64,000 nucleotides of DNA, taken from contig CP006668.1 in the NCBI GenBank assembly GCA_000471925.1, positions 1,860,001 through 1,924,000 on the forward strand. The letters are read 5' to 3'. The number at the start of each line of letters is the position of its first letter. Within the stretch, counting starts at the first letter, position 1. The DNA comes from Ralstonia pickettii DTP0602 (GTDB lineage: Bacteria > Pseudomonadota > Gammaproteobacteria > Burkholderiales > Burkholderiaceae). The notes under the pieces are model-generated. The model made no database searches, was not told where the DNA came from, and worked only from the letters and a program-made list of their open reading frames with translations. Positions 53,242 to 62,114 of the stretch are shown here, one piece after another. The translations under genes were made by a program, and so were the position numbers.

Positions 53242-54176
53242 TGCGCGCCGTCGTCTTTGCCTACCACAATGTCGGCGACCGCTGCCTGCGCGTGCTGCAT
53301 GCGCGCGGCGTGGAGGTGGCACTGGTGATCACCCACCGCGATCGCGCCGACGAGAACATCTGGTTCCGGCGCGTGGCCGACACCGCCGCCGAGCTGGGCA
53401 TCCCGTTCCTATACGGCGAGGACCCGACCGACCCCGCCATCGCGCAGGCCGTGTGCGATGGCCGCCCGGACGTAATTTTCTCGTTCTACTACCGCTCGAT
53501 GATCCCCGCGAGCGTGCTGGCCCTGGCGCCGGGCGGCGCCTTCAACATGCACGGCTCGCTGCTGCCCAAGTACCGCGGCCGCGTGCCGGTGAACTGGGCG
53601 GTGCTGCACGGCGAGACCGAGACCGGCGCCACGCTGCACGCGATGGAAGCCAGGCCGGACGCCGGCTATATCGTCGACCAGACCGCCGTGCCGATCCTGC
53701 CGGACGATACCGCCGGCGAGGTTTTCGAGAAGGTCACCGTAGCCGCCGAGCAGACCCTGTGGCGCGCCCTGCCCGCGATGATGGCCGGGCAAACGCCGCA
53801 ACGCCCCAATCGGCTGGCTGAAGGCAGCTATTATTCCGGCCGCAAACCCGAGGATGGGCGCATTGACTGGAGCCGCCCCGCGGCCGAGGTCTACAACCTG
53901 ATCCGCGCGGTGGCGCCGCCGTATCCCGGCGCCTTCACCGAGTTGGCGGGACAGCGCTTTATCGTCGCGCAAGCCCGCCGTCCGCTGCCCGATGCCGCCC
54001 TGGCGCTGTCGTCCGGCACTCCGCCCGGCCTGCACGTGCGCGACGGCCACATCGTCGGCCTGTGCGGCGACGGCAGCCAGGTACTCGTGACACAACTGCT
54101 GGCGCAGGACGGCTCGGCCGTCGCGCCGGATGCCATCGCCCAACTTCTTACCGGACAGTCCAAAGAAAATCCATGA
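53241..54176 (+). CDS. arnA: UDP-Ara4N formyltransferase (ArnA N-terminal part as a separate protein)
   Basis: Formylates UDP-Ara4N with 10-formyltetrahydrofolate, the step that drives the pathway forward. It is homologous to the N-terminal domain of E. coli ArnA but ends after 311 residues. With the ATG at 53241 the catalytic triad falls at Asn102 and His104 (NMHGSLLPKYRGRVP) and Asp140 (RPDAGYIVDQ), the same numbers as in E. coli, which supports this start over the ATG three bases earlier. GGAG lies five bases upstream. The last ~110 residues correspond to the FMT C-terminal subdomain. Confidence 0.92.
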   Translation: MRAVVFAYHNVGDRCLRVLHARGVEVALVITHRDRADENIWFRRVADTAAELGIPFLYGEDPTDPAIAQAVCDGRPDVIFSFYYRSMIPASVLALAPGGAFNMHGSLLPKYRGRVPVNWAVLHGETETGATLHAMEARPDAGYIVDQTAVPILPDDTAGEVFEKVTVAAEQTLWRALPAMMAGQTPQRPNRLAEGSYYSGRKPEDGRIDWSRPAAEVYNLIRAVAPPYPGAFTELAGQRFIVAQARRPLPDAALALSSGTPPGLHVRDGHIVGLCGDGSQVLVTQLLAQDGSAVAPDAIAQLLTGQSKENP

Positions 54177-55225
54177 AAAAGGTCCTGATTCTTGGCGTCA
54201 ACGGCTTTATCGGCCACCACCTGACGCGCCGCATCCTGGAAACCACGTCGTGGGAGGTCTACGGCATGGACATGTCGGCGGACCGTCTGGGCGACCTCGT
54301 CGAGCACCCGCGCATGCACTTCTTCGAGGGTGACATCACCATCAACAAGGAGTGGATCGAGTACAACATCCGCAAGTGCGACGTGGTGCTGCCGCTGGTG
54401 GCCATCGCCACGCCCGCCACCTACGTGCGCGAGCCGCTGCGCGTGTTCGAGCTGGACTTCGAGGCCAACCTGCCGATCGTGCGCGCCGCGGTCAAGTACG
54501 GCAAGCACCTGGTGTTCCCGTCGACCTCCGAGGTCTACGGCATGTGCAGCGACGACGAGTTCGATCCGGAAGCCTCGCCGCTGGTCTACGGCCCGATCAA
54601 CAAGCCGCGCTGGATCTACGCCTGCTCCAAGCAGCTGATGGACCGCGTGATCCACGCCTACGGCATGGAGCAAGGCCTGAACTACACGCTGTTCCGCCCG
54701 TTCAACTGGATCGGTGCGGGGCTGGATTCGATCTTCGAATCGAAGGAAGGCTCGTCGCGCGTGGTGACGCAGTTCCTCGGCCATATCGTGCGCGGCGAGC
54801 CGATCAAGCTGGTCGACGGCGGCGCGCAGCAGCGGGCCTTTGCCGATATCGCGGACGGCATCAGCGCGCTGATGCGCATCATCGAGAACCCCAACGGCAT
54901 CGCCACCGGCAAGATCTTCAACATCGGCAACCCGGACAATATCCACTCCGTGCGCGAACTGGCCGAGATGATGCTGAAGATGGCCGCGGACTATCCTGAG
55001 TACGCCGACGAGGCACGCAAGACGCAGATCGTCGAGACCTCGTCGGGCGACTTCTACGGCAAGGGCTACCAGGACGTGCAGCACCGCGTGCCGAAGATCG
55101 ACAACACCATCGAGGAACTGGGCTGGAAGCCGGAGATCAGCATGGAAGCGGCGCTGCGCCGTATCTTCGAGGCGTACCGAGGCAAGGTGGTAGAGGCCCG
55201 CACGCTGGTCGATTCGGCCAACTGA
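54173..55225 (+). CDS. UDP-glucuronate oxidative decarboxylase (ArnA C-terminal part as a separate protein)
   Basis: Oxidises and decarboxylates UDP-glucuronate to UDP-4-keto-arabinose with NAD+, the first committed step of Ara4N synthesis. The 350-residue SDR protein matches the C-terminal domain of E. coli ArnA: VLILGVNGFIGHHLTRR (Rossmann fold), LPLVAIATPATYVREPLRVF, FPSTSEVYGMCSD with the catalytic Ser/Glu, PRWIYACSKQLMDRVI with the Tyr/Lys pair, and FRPFNWIGAGLDS. It starts at the ATG overlapping the formyltransferase stop, so the two ArnA activities are separate but translationally coupled. UDP-glucose dehydrogenase, which makes its substrate, is not in the window. Confidence 0.93.
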   Translation: MKKVLILGVNGFIGHHLTRRILETTSWEVYGMDMSADRLGDLVEHPRMHFFEGDITINKEWIEYNIRKCDVVLPLVAIATPATYVREPLRVFELDFEANLPIVRAAVKYGKHLVFPSTSEVYGMCSDDEFDPEASPLVYGPINKPRWIYACSKQLMDRVIHAYGMEQGLNYTLFRPFNWIGAGLDSIFESKEGSSRVVTQFLGHIVRGEPIKLVDGGAQQRAFADIADGISALMRIIENPNGIATGKIFNIGNPDNIHSVRELAEMMLKMAADYPEYADEARKTQIVETSSGDFYGKGYQDVQHRVPKIDNTIEELGWKPEISMEAALRRIFEAYRGKVVEARTLVDSAN

Positions 55226-55238
55226 GCGCGCACCGCAG

Positions 55239-56144
55239 ATGGCACGCATTGCCCTGAAGGTCGACGTCGACACGCTGCGCGGCACGCGCGAAGGCGTGCC
55301 GAAGCTGCTGTCGATGCTGGCGGCCGCACAGGCGCAGGCCACCTTCCTGTTCAGCCTCGGGCCCGACCATACCGGCTGGGCGCTGCGGCGCGTGTTCCGG
55401 CCGGGTTTCCTGAAAAAGGTGTCGCGCACCTCGGTGGTGTCCATCTACGGGCTGCGCACGCTGATGTACGGCGTGTTGCTGCCCGGGCCCGACATCGGCC
55501 GCAAGGGCGCGGCCGAGATGCGCGCCGCACGCGCGGCCGGCCATGAATGTGGCATCCACACCTGGGACCACGTCTACTGGCAGGACAACGTGCGCGAGCG
55601 CGATGCCGCGTGGACGCGGCGGCAGATGCAGCAGGCATTCGCGCGCTATACCGAGATCTTTGGCGAAGCACCCACCACGCACGGCGCGGCCGGCTGGCAG
55701 ATGAACGAGGATGCGTTCCGGCAGATCGATGACTGGGGCATGGCCTATGCGTCAGACGGACGCGGCACTGCGCCGTATCTCCCGACCATCGACGGCGTGG
55801 CGTGCCGGCATGTGCAGATGCCGACCACGTTGCCGACGCTGGACGAACTGATCGGCACCGACGACCTGAGCGAGGACAACGTCCACACCGCACTGCTGAA
55901 GCTGACCGAAGGCGCGCGCGACCATGTGTTCACGCTGCATACCGAGCTGGAAGGCGGCAAGCTGGCGCCGGTGTTCGAGCGGCTGCTGGCGGGGTGGCGT
56001 GCGCAGGGGCACGAGCTGGTGTCGATGGCGACCTGGTATCGCGGCTTGGATCGCGAAGGGTTGCCGGAATTGCCGGTGACGTGGGGAGAGATTCCGGGGC
56101 GTAGTGGGGAGTTGATTGTGCAGCCGGAAGTGGTGACGCGCTAA
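55239..56144 (+). CDS. arnD: Ara4FN-undecaprenyl phosphate deformylase ArnD
   Basis: Removes the formyl group from undecaprenyl-phosphate-Ara4FN so that the sugar can be flipped and used by ArnT. The 301-residue polysaccharide-deacetylase (NodB-type) protein has the metal-binding start LKVDVDTLRGTREGVPKLL, the catalytic HECGIHTWDHVYWQ, and AYASDGRGTAPYLP with LHTELEGGKLAP near the C-terminus. It is the last gene of the operon and meets the convergent P-type ATPase gene across a strong hairpin. Confidence 0.92.
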   Translation: MARIALKVDVDTLRGTREGVPKLLSMLAAAQAQATFLFSLGPDHTGWALRRVFRPGFLKKVSRTSVVSIYGLRTLMYGVLLPGPDIGRKGAAEMRAARAAGHECGIHTWDHVYWQDNVRERDAAWTRRQMQQAFARYTEIFGEAPTTHGAAGWQMNEDAFRQIDDWGMAYASDGRGTAPYLPTIDGVACRHVQMPTTLPTLDELIGTDDLSEDNVHTALLKLTEGARDHVFTLHTELEGGKLAPVFERLLAGWRAQGHELVSMATWYRGLDREGLPELPVTWGEIPGRSGELIVQPEVVTR

Positions 56145-56170
56145 GTCGCAGCCAACACCGCATGAACCAG

Positions 56171-56202
56171 GCACCCCTCTCCCGCGAGCGGGAGAGGGGT
56201 GC
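56171..56202. terminator. GC-rich 15-bp hairpin between convergent genes
   Basis: GCACCCCTCTCCCGC and GCGGGAGAGGGGTGC form a perfect stem with a two-base centre. There is no long T-run. The CCCCTCTCCCGC/GCGGGAGAGGGG unit is a common dispersed palindrome in proteobacterial genomes, so it is both a likely transcript end for arnD and the ATPase gene and a REP-like repeat. Confidence 0.7.
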
Positions 56203-56211
56203 AAACCGACG

Positions 56212-58584
56212 CTAAGCGTTGCTTTTGCCCACCGCCCCCACCCGCAGCCCATTAAACACCACCAGCAGGCTAGCCCCCATATCGGCGAACACCGCCATCC
56301 ACATCGTCCCCATCCCCATCACCGTCAGCACCAGGAACACCGCCTTGATGCCCAGCGCGAGCGTGATGTTCTGCACCAGGATGCGCGAGGTGCGGCGCGA
56401 CAGCCGCACAAAAGCCGGGATCTTGCGCAGGTCGTCATCCATCAGCGCCACGTCCGCGGTCTCGATGGCGGTATCCGTGCCCGCAGCCCCCATGGCAAAG
56501 CCGATATCGGCGCGCGCCAGCGCCGGCGCGTCGTTGATGCCGTCGCCCACCATGCCGATGCGGCCGCCGCGCGCATGCGCCGCGTCGGCCAGCGCGGCGA
56601 TGCCGTCGGCCTTGTCCTGCGGCAGCTGGTTGCCGCGCGCCTCGTGGATGCCGACCTCGGCGGCGATGGCCTGTGCCGTGTGCGGGTTGTCGCCCGACAG
56701 CATCAGCGTCCTGACGCCCAGCGCATGCAGCTCCGCGATGGCCTGCCGGCTGGTGTCGCGCACGGTGTCGGCCACGGCGAACAAGGCCAGCGCGGTGGCG
56801 GCGCCGTTGCCGTCGACACGTGCCAGCAGCACCACGGTCTTGCCGTCGCGCTCGAACGCCTCGAGCCGCGCCTCCAGCACCGGCGAGCATGCGCCCAGGT
56901 CATGCACCAGCCGGTGGTTGCCGAGCCGGTATTCCACACCATCCACCTTGCCGCGCGTGCCACGGCCCGCCAGCGCCTCGAAGTCATCCACCGCCAGCGT
57001 GGCGATGCCGTCCGCCACGGCCGCCGCGGCCACCGCGCGAGAAACCGGATGGTCCGAGCGCGCCGCCAGGCTGGCGGCAATGGCGCGCGCCTGCGGCACA
57101 TCGTCGGCCAGCAGCGCGTGGTGGGTCTGCGCGGGCTTGCCGTGCGTGATGGTGCCGGTCTTGTCGAGCGCCACCCAGCCCAGGTGCCTGCCCTGCTCCA
57201 GGTAGACGCCGCCCTTCACCAGGATGCCGCGCCGCGCGGCCGCCGCCAGCCCGCTGACGATGGTCACCGGGGTGGAGATCACCAGGGCGCAGGGGCAGGC
57301 GATCACCAGCAGCACCAGCGCCTTGTAGATCCAGTCGACCCAGGCACCGCCCATGAACAGCGGCGGCACCACGGCCACCGCCAGCGCAATCGCGAACACC
57401 GTCGGCGTGTAGATGCGTGCGAACCGGTCGACAAAGCGCTGCGTCGGCGCGCGGCTGCCTTGCGCGGCTTCCACGGCGTGGATGATGCGCGCCAGCGTGG
57501 AATCGCTGGCCGGCGCGGTCACGGTGTATTCCAGCTCGCCGGACTGGTTGATCGAGCCGGCAAAGAGCGCATCGCCCTCCGCCTTGTCCACCGGCACGCT
57601 CTCGCCGGTGATGGGCGCCTGGTCGAGCGCCGACTGGCCGCGCACGACCTTGCCGTCCAGCGCCACGCGCTCGCCCGGACGCAGCCGCACCAGCGCGCCC
57701 ACCGCCACACCGGCGGCGGGCACGGCTTCCCAGCTGCCGTCGGCGCGCCGCACCGTGGCCTGCTCCGGCGCCATCGCCATCAGCCCGCGGATGGCGTTGC
57801 GGGCGCGGTCCAGCGATGCGGCCTCGATGCGCTCGGCCAGCGCGAACAGCACCATCACCATGGCCGCTTCTGGCCACTGGCGCAGCAGCAGTGCGCCGGT
57901 GACGGCGATGCTCATCAGCGCATTGATATTGAGGTTGCCGTTGCGCAACGCGATCCACCCCTTGCGGTAGGTGGTCAGGCCACCGAGCGCCACCGCCGCC
58001 AGCGCCAGCACGGCCGGCAGCCACGGCAGTCCCAGCGCCAGCCATTCCGTCCCCTCGGCACCGACCGCGGCAACGCCGGCCAGCGCCAGCGGCCACCAGG
58101 ACTTGCGTGCGGTGGTTTCCGGCAGCACCTGCTGCGCGGCCTCCGGGCTCAGCGGCACCGGCTGCATGCCGAGGCTCTGGATCGCCTTGACCACCGGCTC
58201 CGGCGACGGCAGCGTGTGGTGCACCGTCAGCACGCGCTGGATCAGGTTGAATTCGAGCGCTGCCACGCCCGCCATGCCGCCCAGCTTGTTGCGGATCAGC
58301 GTTTCCTCGGTCGGGCAGTCCATGGCGTCGATGCGCCAGACGGCGGTGCGGGCGCCGGCCGGCACTTCGACAGGTGTCGGCGGCGTCAGCGCGACCGTCG
58401 ACGAGCAGCCGCTACCGCAGCAGGCAGGAGCCGGATGTGCGTGCGCGTGGTCGTGCGCATGGTCGTGCTCATGCCCGTGGTGGTGGTGATCGTGGTCGTG
58501 GCCGCCGTGGCGGTGCGCGGCGCCATCGTGCGCATGGGCGGCGTGATCTTGAGGAAGGGCGTCTTCAGGTGACGTGCGAGCCAT
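56212..58584 (-). CDS. Zn/Cd/Pb-type P1B ATPase with His-rich N-terminus
   Basis: A 790-residue metal-exporting ATPase of the inner membrane. It opens with a very His-rich stretch (residues ~14-50, runs of His/Asp/Ala) and CCGSGCSS, then a metal-binding domain with MDCPTEETLI in place of GMTCxxC, as in many CadA/ZntA proteins. The membrane CPC motif is in IACPCALVIS, the phosphorylation site in DKTGTITHGKP, and the hinge in GDGINDAPALARADIGFAMG. Divalent soft metals such as Zn, Cd or Pb are the expected cargo. A MerR-type promoter precedes it, so expression should rise with metal; the regulator gene is not adjacent. Confidence 0.9.
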   Translation of the reverse strand: MARTSPEDALPQDHAAHAHDGAAHRHGGHDHDHHHHGHEHDHAHDHAHAHPAPACCGSGCSSTVALTPPTPVEVPAGARTAVWRIDAMDCPTEETLIRNKLGGMAGVAALEFNLIQRVLTVHHTLPSPEPVVKAIQSLGMQPVPLSPEAAQQVLPETTARKSWWPLALAGVAAVGAEGTEWLALGLPWLPAVLALAAVALGGLTTYRKGWIALRNGNLNINALMSIAVTGALLLRQWPEAAMVMVLFALAERIEAASLDRARNAIRGLMAMAPEQATVRRADGSWEAVPAAGVAVGALVRLRPGERVALDGKVVRGQSALDQAPITGESVPVDKAEGDALFAGSINQSGELEYTVTAPASDSTLARIIHAVEAAQGSRAPTQRFVDRFARIYTPTVFAIALAVAVVPPLFMGGAWVDWIYKALVLLVIACPCALVISTPVTIVSGLAAAARRGILVKGGVYLEQGRHLGWVALDKTGTITHGKPAQTHHALLADDVPQARAIAASLAARSDHPVSRAVAAAAVADGIATLAVDDFEALAGRGTRGKVDGVEYRLGNHRLVHDLGACSPVLEARLEAFERDGKTVVLLARVDGNGAATALALFAVADTVRDTSRQAIAELHALGVRTLMLSGDNPHTAQAIAAEVGIHEARGNQLPQDKADGIAALADAAHARGGRIGMVGDGINDAPALARADIGFAMGAAGTDTAIETADVALMDDDLRKIPAFVRLSRRTSRILVQNITLALGIKAVFLVLTVMGMGTMWMAVFADMGASLLVVFNGLRVGAVGKSNA

Positions 58585-58617
58585 CTCTTGTTGTTCCCGC
58601 TGGTTTGACCTGATGAC

Positions 58618-58648
58618 ATTGAAGACCCTGTAGCGACTACAGAGTCAA
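58618..58648 (-). promoter_or_regulatory. MerR-type (CadR/PbrR/ZntR-like) promoter of the P-type ATPase gene
   Basis: On the minus strand, TTGACT (58648-58643) and TTCAAT (58623-58618) are 19 bases apart, the long spacing that MerR activators correct. The spacer carries the inverted repeat CTACAGGGT/ACTCTGTAG around three bases (58625-58645). It resembles the promoters of Cupriavidus pbrA and Pseudomonas cadA. The transcription start would lie about 25-30 bases before the ATG. Confidence 0.78.
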
Positions 58649-58681
58649 GCGGCATGGCGGCGCCACTGTCCGCCATGCGGG

Positions 58682-59089
58682 TCAGTGCTCGCAGTTGACC
58701 ATCCAGGACATGCCGAAGCGGTCCACCAGCATGCCGAAGCCTTCGGCCCAGAAGGTCTTCTGGTACGGCACCACGACCTGGCCGCCTTCGCTGAGGCCGT
58801 CGAAGATGCGCTGGCCCTCGTCCTTGCCGACCGCGCCCACCGACAGGCTGAAGCCGCTGAACGACGGCCGCGCGCCGGGTTGACCGTCGGACGCCATCAG
58901 CTGGTTCTCGCCGAACTGGATGTTGGCGTGCATCACCTTGTCCTTCCAGTCATCCGGGACTTCCATGCCCTCGCTCGGAGCGTCCTTGTAGCGCATCACG
59001 AAGGTGACCTGCGCGCCCAGCACCTTGCCGTAGAAGGCCACGGCCTCGTCGAAGCGGCCGCCAAAGTCCAGATAGGGTTGCACCTGCAT
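58682..59089 (-). CDS. PhnB/YjdN-like VOC-fold protein
   Basis: A 135-residue vicinal-oxygen-chelate-fold protein: VQPYLDFGGRFDEAVAFYGK at the N-terminus, FVMRYKDAPSEGM, HANIQFGENQLMASDG, and FWAEGFGMLVDRFGMSWMVN at the end, the PhnB/YjdN pattern. The metal-binding residues of true glyoxalases are not all obvious. The ATG at 59089 follows AAAGGAGAATGAC; a longer frame upstream is rejected because it runs through tandem repeats. Activity unknown. It lies downstream of the two-component system on the same strand and just before the ATPase promoter. Confidence 0.87.
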   Translation of the reverse strand: MQVQPYLDFGGRFDEAVAFYGKVLGAQVTFVMRYKDAPSEGMEVPDDWKDKVMHANIQFGENQLMASDGQPGARPSFSGFSLSVGAVGKDEGQRIFDGLSEGGQVVVPYQKTFWAEGFGMLVDRFGMSWMVNCEH

Positions 59090-59101
59090 GTCATTCTCCT
59101 T

Positions 59102-59151
59102 TTGGGTTGCCAATTGGGTTGCCATTCGGGGTTGCCATTCGGGGTTGCATT
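59102..59151. repeat. Short tandem repeats upstream of the VOC gene
   Basis: Four imperfect 12-13-base copies of a unit close to CGGGGTTGCCATT (the first two with TTGGGTTGCCA). They lie just upstream of the VOC gene's ribosome site, in its 5' leader or promoter. Confidence 0.75.
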
Positions 59152-59243
59152 GCACTGGCGATGTACCGCACACCCGGGTGGAGCGAAGCGGCACGCGCGC
59201 CATTATGCGCGCGTGCCGGCTGCATGCAAGTGACGGAGATGGC

Positions 59244-60692
59244 TCAGGAAACGCTAGCCGCAGCGGGCACGGCAGGCGCCGTGGCATCAGCCGGGAACTC
59301 CAGAGAAAACACCGTTTCGCCGTCGAGGCTGCGCACCGTCACGCTGCCGCCATGCAGCCGCATGATGGTGTCCACAATGGCCAGCCCCAGCCCGGTAGAC
59401 GCCGCCGAATTGCGGCGCGACGGGTCGGCCCGGTAGAAGCGCCCGAAGATATGCGGCAGGGTCTCGGGCGGGATCGCCGGCCCGGAATTGGCCACGCGGA
59501 TGCAGGTAGTGGCGCCGCCGGGCGCCGGGATGCGGTTGACGTCGAGCCGCACCGTGCTGCCCGCCGGCGCATGGCGCAGCGCGTTGTCGAGCAGGTTGGT
59601 GACGGCGCGGCGCAGCAGGGTCTGGTCGGCCTGCACCGGCGCACGCCCGGCGACCGCCAGCGTGACATCGCGGTCGGCGGCGACAGCCTCGAAGTACTCG
59701 GCCATCTTGTCCAGCTCTTCGCGCGCGTCCAGCGTGCGCACGCCCAGCGCCACCTGCGCGTGGTCGGCGCGCGCCAGGAACAGCATGTTCTCGATCATGC
59801 GCGCGAGCCGTTCGTACTCTTCCAGGTTGGATTCGAGCAGGGTTTCGTACTCCGCCACGCCGCGGCTTTGCGCCAGCGTCACCTGGGTCTGGCCGATCAG
59901 GTTGCTGATCGGCGTGCGGAAATCGTGCGCCAGGTCCGCCGAGAACTCGGACAAGCGCGAGAAGCTGTCCTGCAGCCGCGCCAGCATGTCGTTGAGCGCC
60001 GCCGCCAGCTCGCGCAGCTCGGCCGGCGCGCTGCCCACGTCGAGCCGCGTGGCCAGGCGGCTGGTGGTGACCGCGGCGGCATCTGCGGCCATGCGCCGCA
60101 GCGGCCGCAGCCCGCGCCGCGCCAGCACGAAGCCCAGCCCCGCCGCGACCGCGGCGCCGCACAGCATGGCCCACAGCACTTGGTGGCGGTATTCGCGGAT
60201 CAGCGCCACACGGTAGCCGGCATCGCGCAGCACCACGATCTCCACGGCCTTGTCCGAGTTGCCCAGCTGGCCAAGCGCGGCAATGCCGCGCGACGGCACG
60301 CGGTTGCGCGGGTACCAGGTCTGCAGCATGCCCTTTTCAGGCTGCGTGGTGACGGGCAGCACGCGCAGCGGCGGCACGGTCTCATTACGCGGATTCAGCG
60401 TGACCAGCGGCTCGCCCTGGCGCGTGCGCACCACCAGGATCAGGCCTTCGTGGCCCATGGCGATGTCGGCAAATCGGTGGGAATCGGCGCGGATCTCGGC
60501 TTCGCTGCTCACTTCTCGCAGCAGGTGGCGCACCAGCAGCACCTCGCCCACCAGCTCGCTTTCATCGCGCCCTTCCAGCTGGGTCGACAGCGCGCTGGAG
60601 AGATAGGCCGCGACGCCGGCCAGGATCACGGCCGTGGCCAGCCCGTACGCCAGTGCCAGCCGCGTGGTAAGGGAAGACGTGAGCCGCTTCAT
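59244..60692 (-). CDS. Heavy-metal-type sensor histidine kinase
   Basis: A 482-residue inner-membrane kinase. Membrane helices lie at ~10-32 and ~175-195, with a periplasmic sensor of ~140 residues between them that contains no obvious His/Met metal cluster. HAMP (~195-245) is followed by the phospho-acceptor His in [25 protein letters not shown] text (HDFRTP rather than HELRTP), the N box [19 protein letters not shown] and the G boxes [11 protein letters not shown] and [13 protein letters not shown]. It resembles the CzcS/CopS family. It overlaps the response regulator gene by four bases. The signal is not identified. Confidence 0.88.
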   Translation of the reverse strand: MKRLTSSLTTRLALAYGLATAVILAGVAAYLSSALSTQLEGRDESELVGEVLLVRHLLREVSSEAEIRADSHRFADIAMGHEGLILVVRTRQGEPLVTLNPRNETVPPLRVLPVTTQPEKGMLQTWYPRNRVPSRGIAALGQLGNSDKAVEIVVLRDAGYRVALIREYRHQVLWAMLCGAAVAAGLGFVLARRGLRPLRRMAADAAAVTTSRLATRLDVGSAPAELRELAAALNDMLARLQDSFSRLSEFSADLAHDFRTPISNLIGQTQVTLAQSRGVAEYETLLESNLEEYERLARMIENMLFLARADHAQVALGVRTLDAREELDKMAEYFEAVAADRDVTLAVAGRAPVQADQTLLRRAVTNLLDNALRHAPAGSTVRLDVNRIPAPGGATTCIRVANSGPAIPPETLPHIFGRFYRADPSRRNSAASTGLGLAIVDTIMRLHGGSVTVRSLDGETVFSLEFPADATAPAVPAAASVS

Positions 60693-61390
60693 TCGTCGCG
60701 CAGCCTGCGGTCCTCACCCTCGTCGCCGTCGTCCAGCACGTAGCCCATGCCGCGGCGCGTATGGATCAGCTTGCGCGGGAAGGGATCGTCGACCTTGGCG
60801 CGCAGGCGCCGGATCGACACGTCCACCACATTGGTATTGCTGTCGAAATTCACGTCCCACACCTGCGAGGCGATCAGCGAGCGCGACAGCACTTCGCCGC
60901 GTCGGCGCGCCAGCAGGTACAGCAGCGCGAATTCCTTGGAGGTCAGGTCGATCTTCTGGCCGGCGCGCACCACGCGGCGGCGGATCGCATCGATCTGCAG
61001 GTCGGCCACTTCGATGAATTCGCTCTCGCGCAGCGGGCCGCGGCGCAGGATGGTGCGGATGCGCAGCACCAGCTCGGCAAAGGCGAAGGGCTTGACCATG
61101 TAGTCGTCGGCGCCCAGTTCCAGGCCCTTGAGGCGGTCGGACAACTCGTCGCGCGCGGTCAGGAACAGCACCGGCGTGTCGCGTTCGCGGCGCAGCTCGC
61201 GCAGTACCTGCCAGCCGTCCAGGCCGGGCAGCATCACGTCCAGCACGATCAGGTCGTACGGGTGTTCGCGCGCGTGGGCCAGGCCATCGACGCCGTCGCG
61301 CGCCAGGTCCACCACGAAGCCGGACTCGCTCAGGCCCTTGTGCAGGTAGTCGCCCGCCTTGGGTTCGTCCTCGACAATCAGGATACGCAT
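60689..61390 (-). CDS. OmpR-family response regulator (heavy-metal type)
   Basis: A 233-residue regulator. The receiver domain has the acidic pocket VEDEP (~7), the phospho-acceptor Asp in [19 protein letters not shown] (~51) and the Lys in [15 protein letters not shown]. The C-terminal winged helix (~130-225) ends [17 protein letters not shown] and [12 protein letters not shown], as in CzcR/CopR/IrlR regulators. It is first in a two-gene unit with its kinase (ATGA overlap). Targets cannot be read; the metal ATPase 2 kb away is under a MerR-type promoter instead. The C-terminal ~12 residues are an acidic extension. Confidence 0.92.
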   Translation of the reverse strand: MRILIVEDEPKAGDYLHKGLSESGFVVDLARDGVDGLAHAREHPYDLIVLDVMLPGLDGWQVLRELRRERDTPVLFLTARDELSDRLKGLELGADDYMVKPFAFAELVLRIRTILRRGPLRESEFIEVADLQIDAIRRRVVRAGQKIDLTSKEFALLYLLARRRGEVLSRSLIASQVWDVNFDSNTNVVDVSIRRLRAKVDDPFPRKLIHTRRGMGYVLDDGDEGEDRRLRDE

Positions 61391-61602
61391 GAATCAGTCA
61401 CTTTCCGGCGGCACCAGCGCCGCCATGGCGTAACGCTATCCGAGGATGGCCGGAAATGGGCGAAGATTTCAGAAATGTCATCCCCCGGCAAGGGCAATGC
61501 AGGGGAAAACCCCGGTAAAATGCGCGATGACCACGGGCATCGCCTTTGGTTCACGCCACTCCGCAGTCATTCTGTCGCGAATTCCCTTCGCCTGCCCTTC
61601 CG

Positions 61603-62028
61603 ATGAAACGCCTCCCGAACCGCCTGCTGCTGTGCCTTGCGCTGTCCTCGCTGCCGCTCTGCGTCGCAGCAGCGACGGTGACGACGGTATGCAGCGCGGT
61701 GCAGGCGGCGGGGCTGTCGCTGCCGGAACGGCATGTCGCCGCAAAGATGGAAGCGGAAGCGGCACTCGATGGCGCCAGCCAGCGTTGCAGCGGCAGCGCG
61801 GTGCAGGTGATGGCGGAGCCCGCCGACAATGGCGCGCCGCTGAGGTTGCAGGATGCGAATGCGCCGCAGTCGCCCGACGACAGCACCGCCTCGCCGGCAC
61901 AATCCTCTGCCGCAACAGGCGAACTGCCGGAACTGCCTGCCGAGGTCCTGGTCCATTGGGCCCACGCGGCGCCGCTGGCGACGCCGGCCGTGTTCACCGG
62001 CCTGCTGCCGTTGGCCCCGCACTGCTGA
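61603..62028 (+). CDS. Hypothetical exported protein
   Basis: A 141-residue protein with a signal peptide (MKRLPNRLLLCLALSSLPLCVAA). A short mature region follows with three Cys (TVCSAVQAAG, SQRCSGSAV, and the final residue). The middle is Ala/Pro/Ser/Gln-rich and probably disordered. The ATG at 61603 gives the credible signal peptide; an in-frame start at 61546 does not. No ribosome site is strong. Function unknown. Confidence 0.6.
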   Translation: MKRLPNRLLLCLALSSLPLCVAAATVTTVCSAVQAAGLSLPERHVAAKMEAEAALDGASQRCSGSAVQVMAEPADNGAPLRLQDANAPQSPDDSTASPAQSSAATGELPELPAEVLVHWAHAAPLATPAVFTGLLPLAPHC

Positions 62029-62114
62029 CGGCATTCGCGGCGCGGGCTTCACGCGCTGCGCATTTTCCCCGAATCACGCCAAAGGCTGCGCAGCACGGCG
62101 TGCGTGCGTGCGCC

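Noticed and set aside
56575..58572. A 665-codon plus-strand frame across the P-type ATPase gene
   Set aside because: Antisense shadow with unnatural Gln/His/Arg/Val composition; the ATPase frame has every catalytic motif.
59102..59151. CRISPR-like array
   Set aside because: Repeats are contiguous 12-13-mers without spacers, and no cas genes are near.
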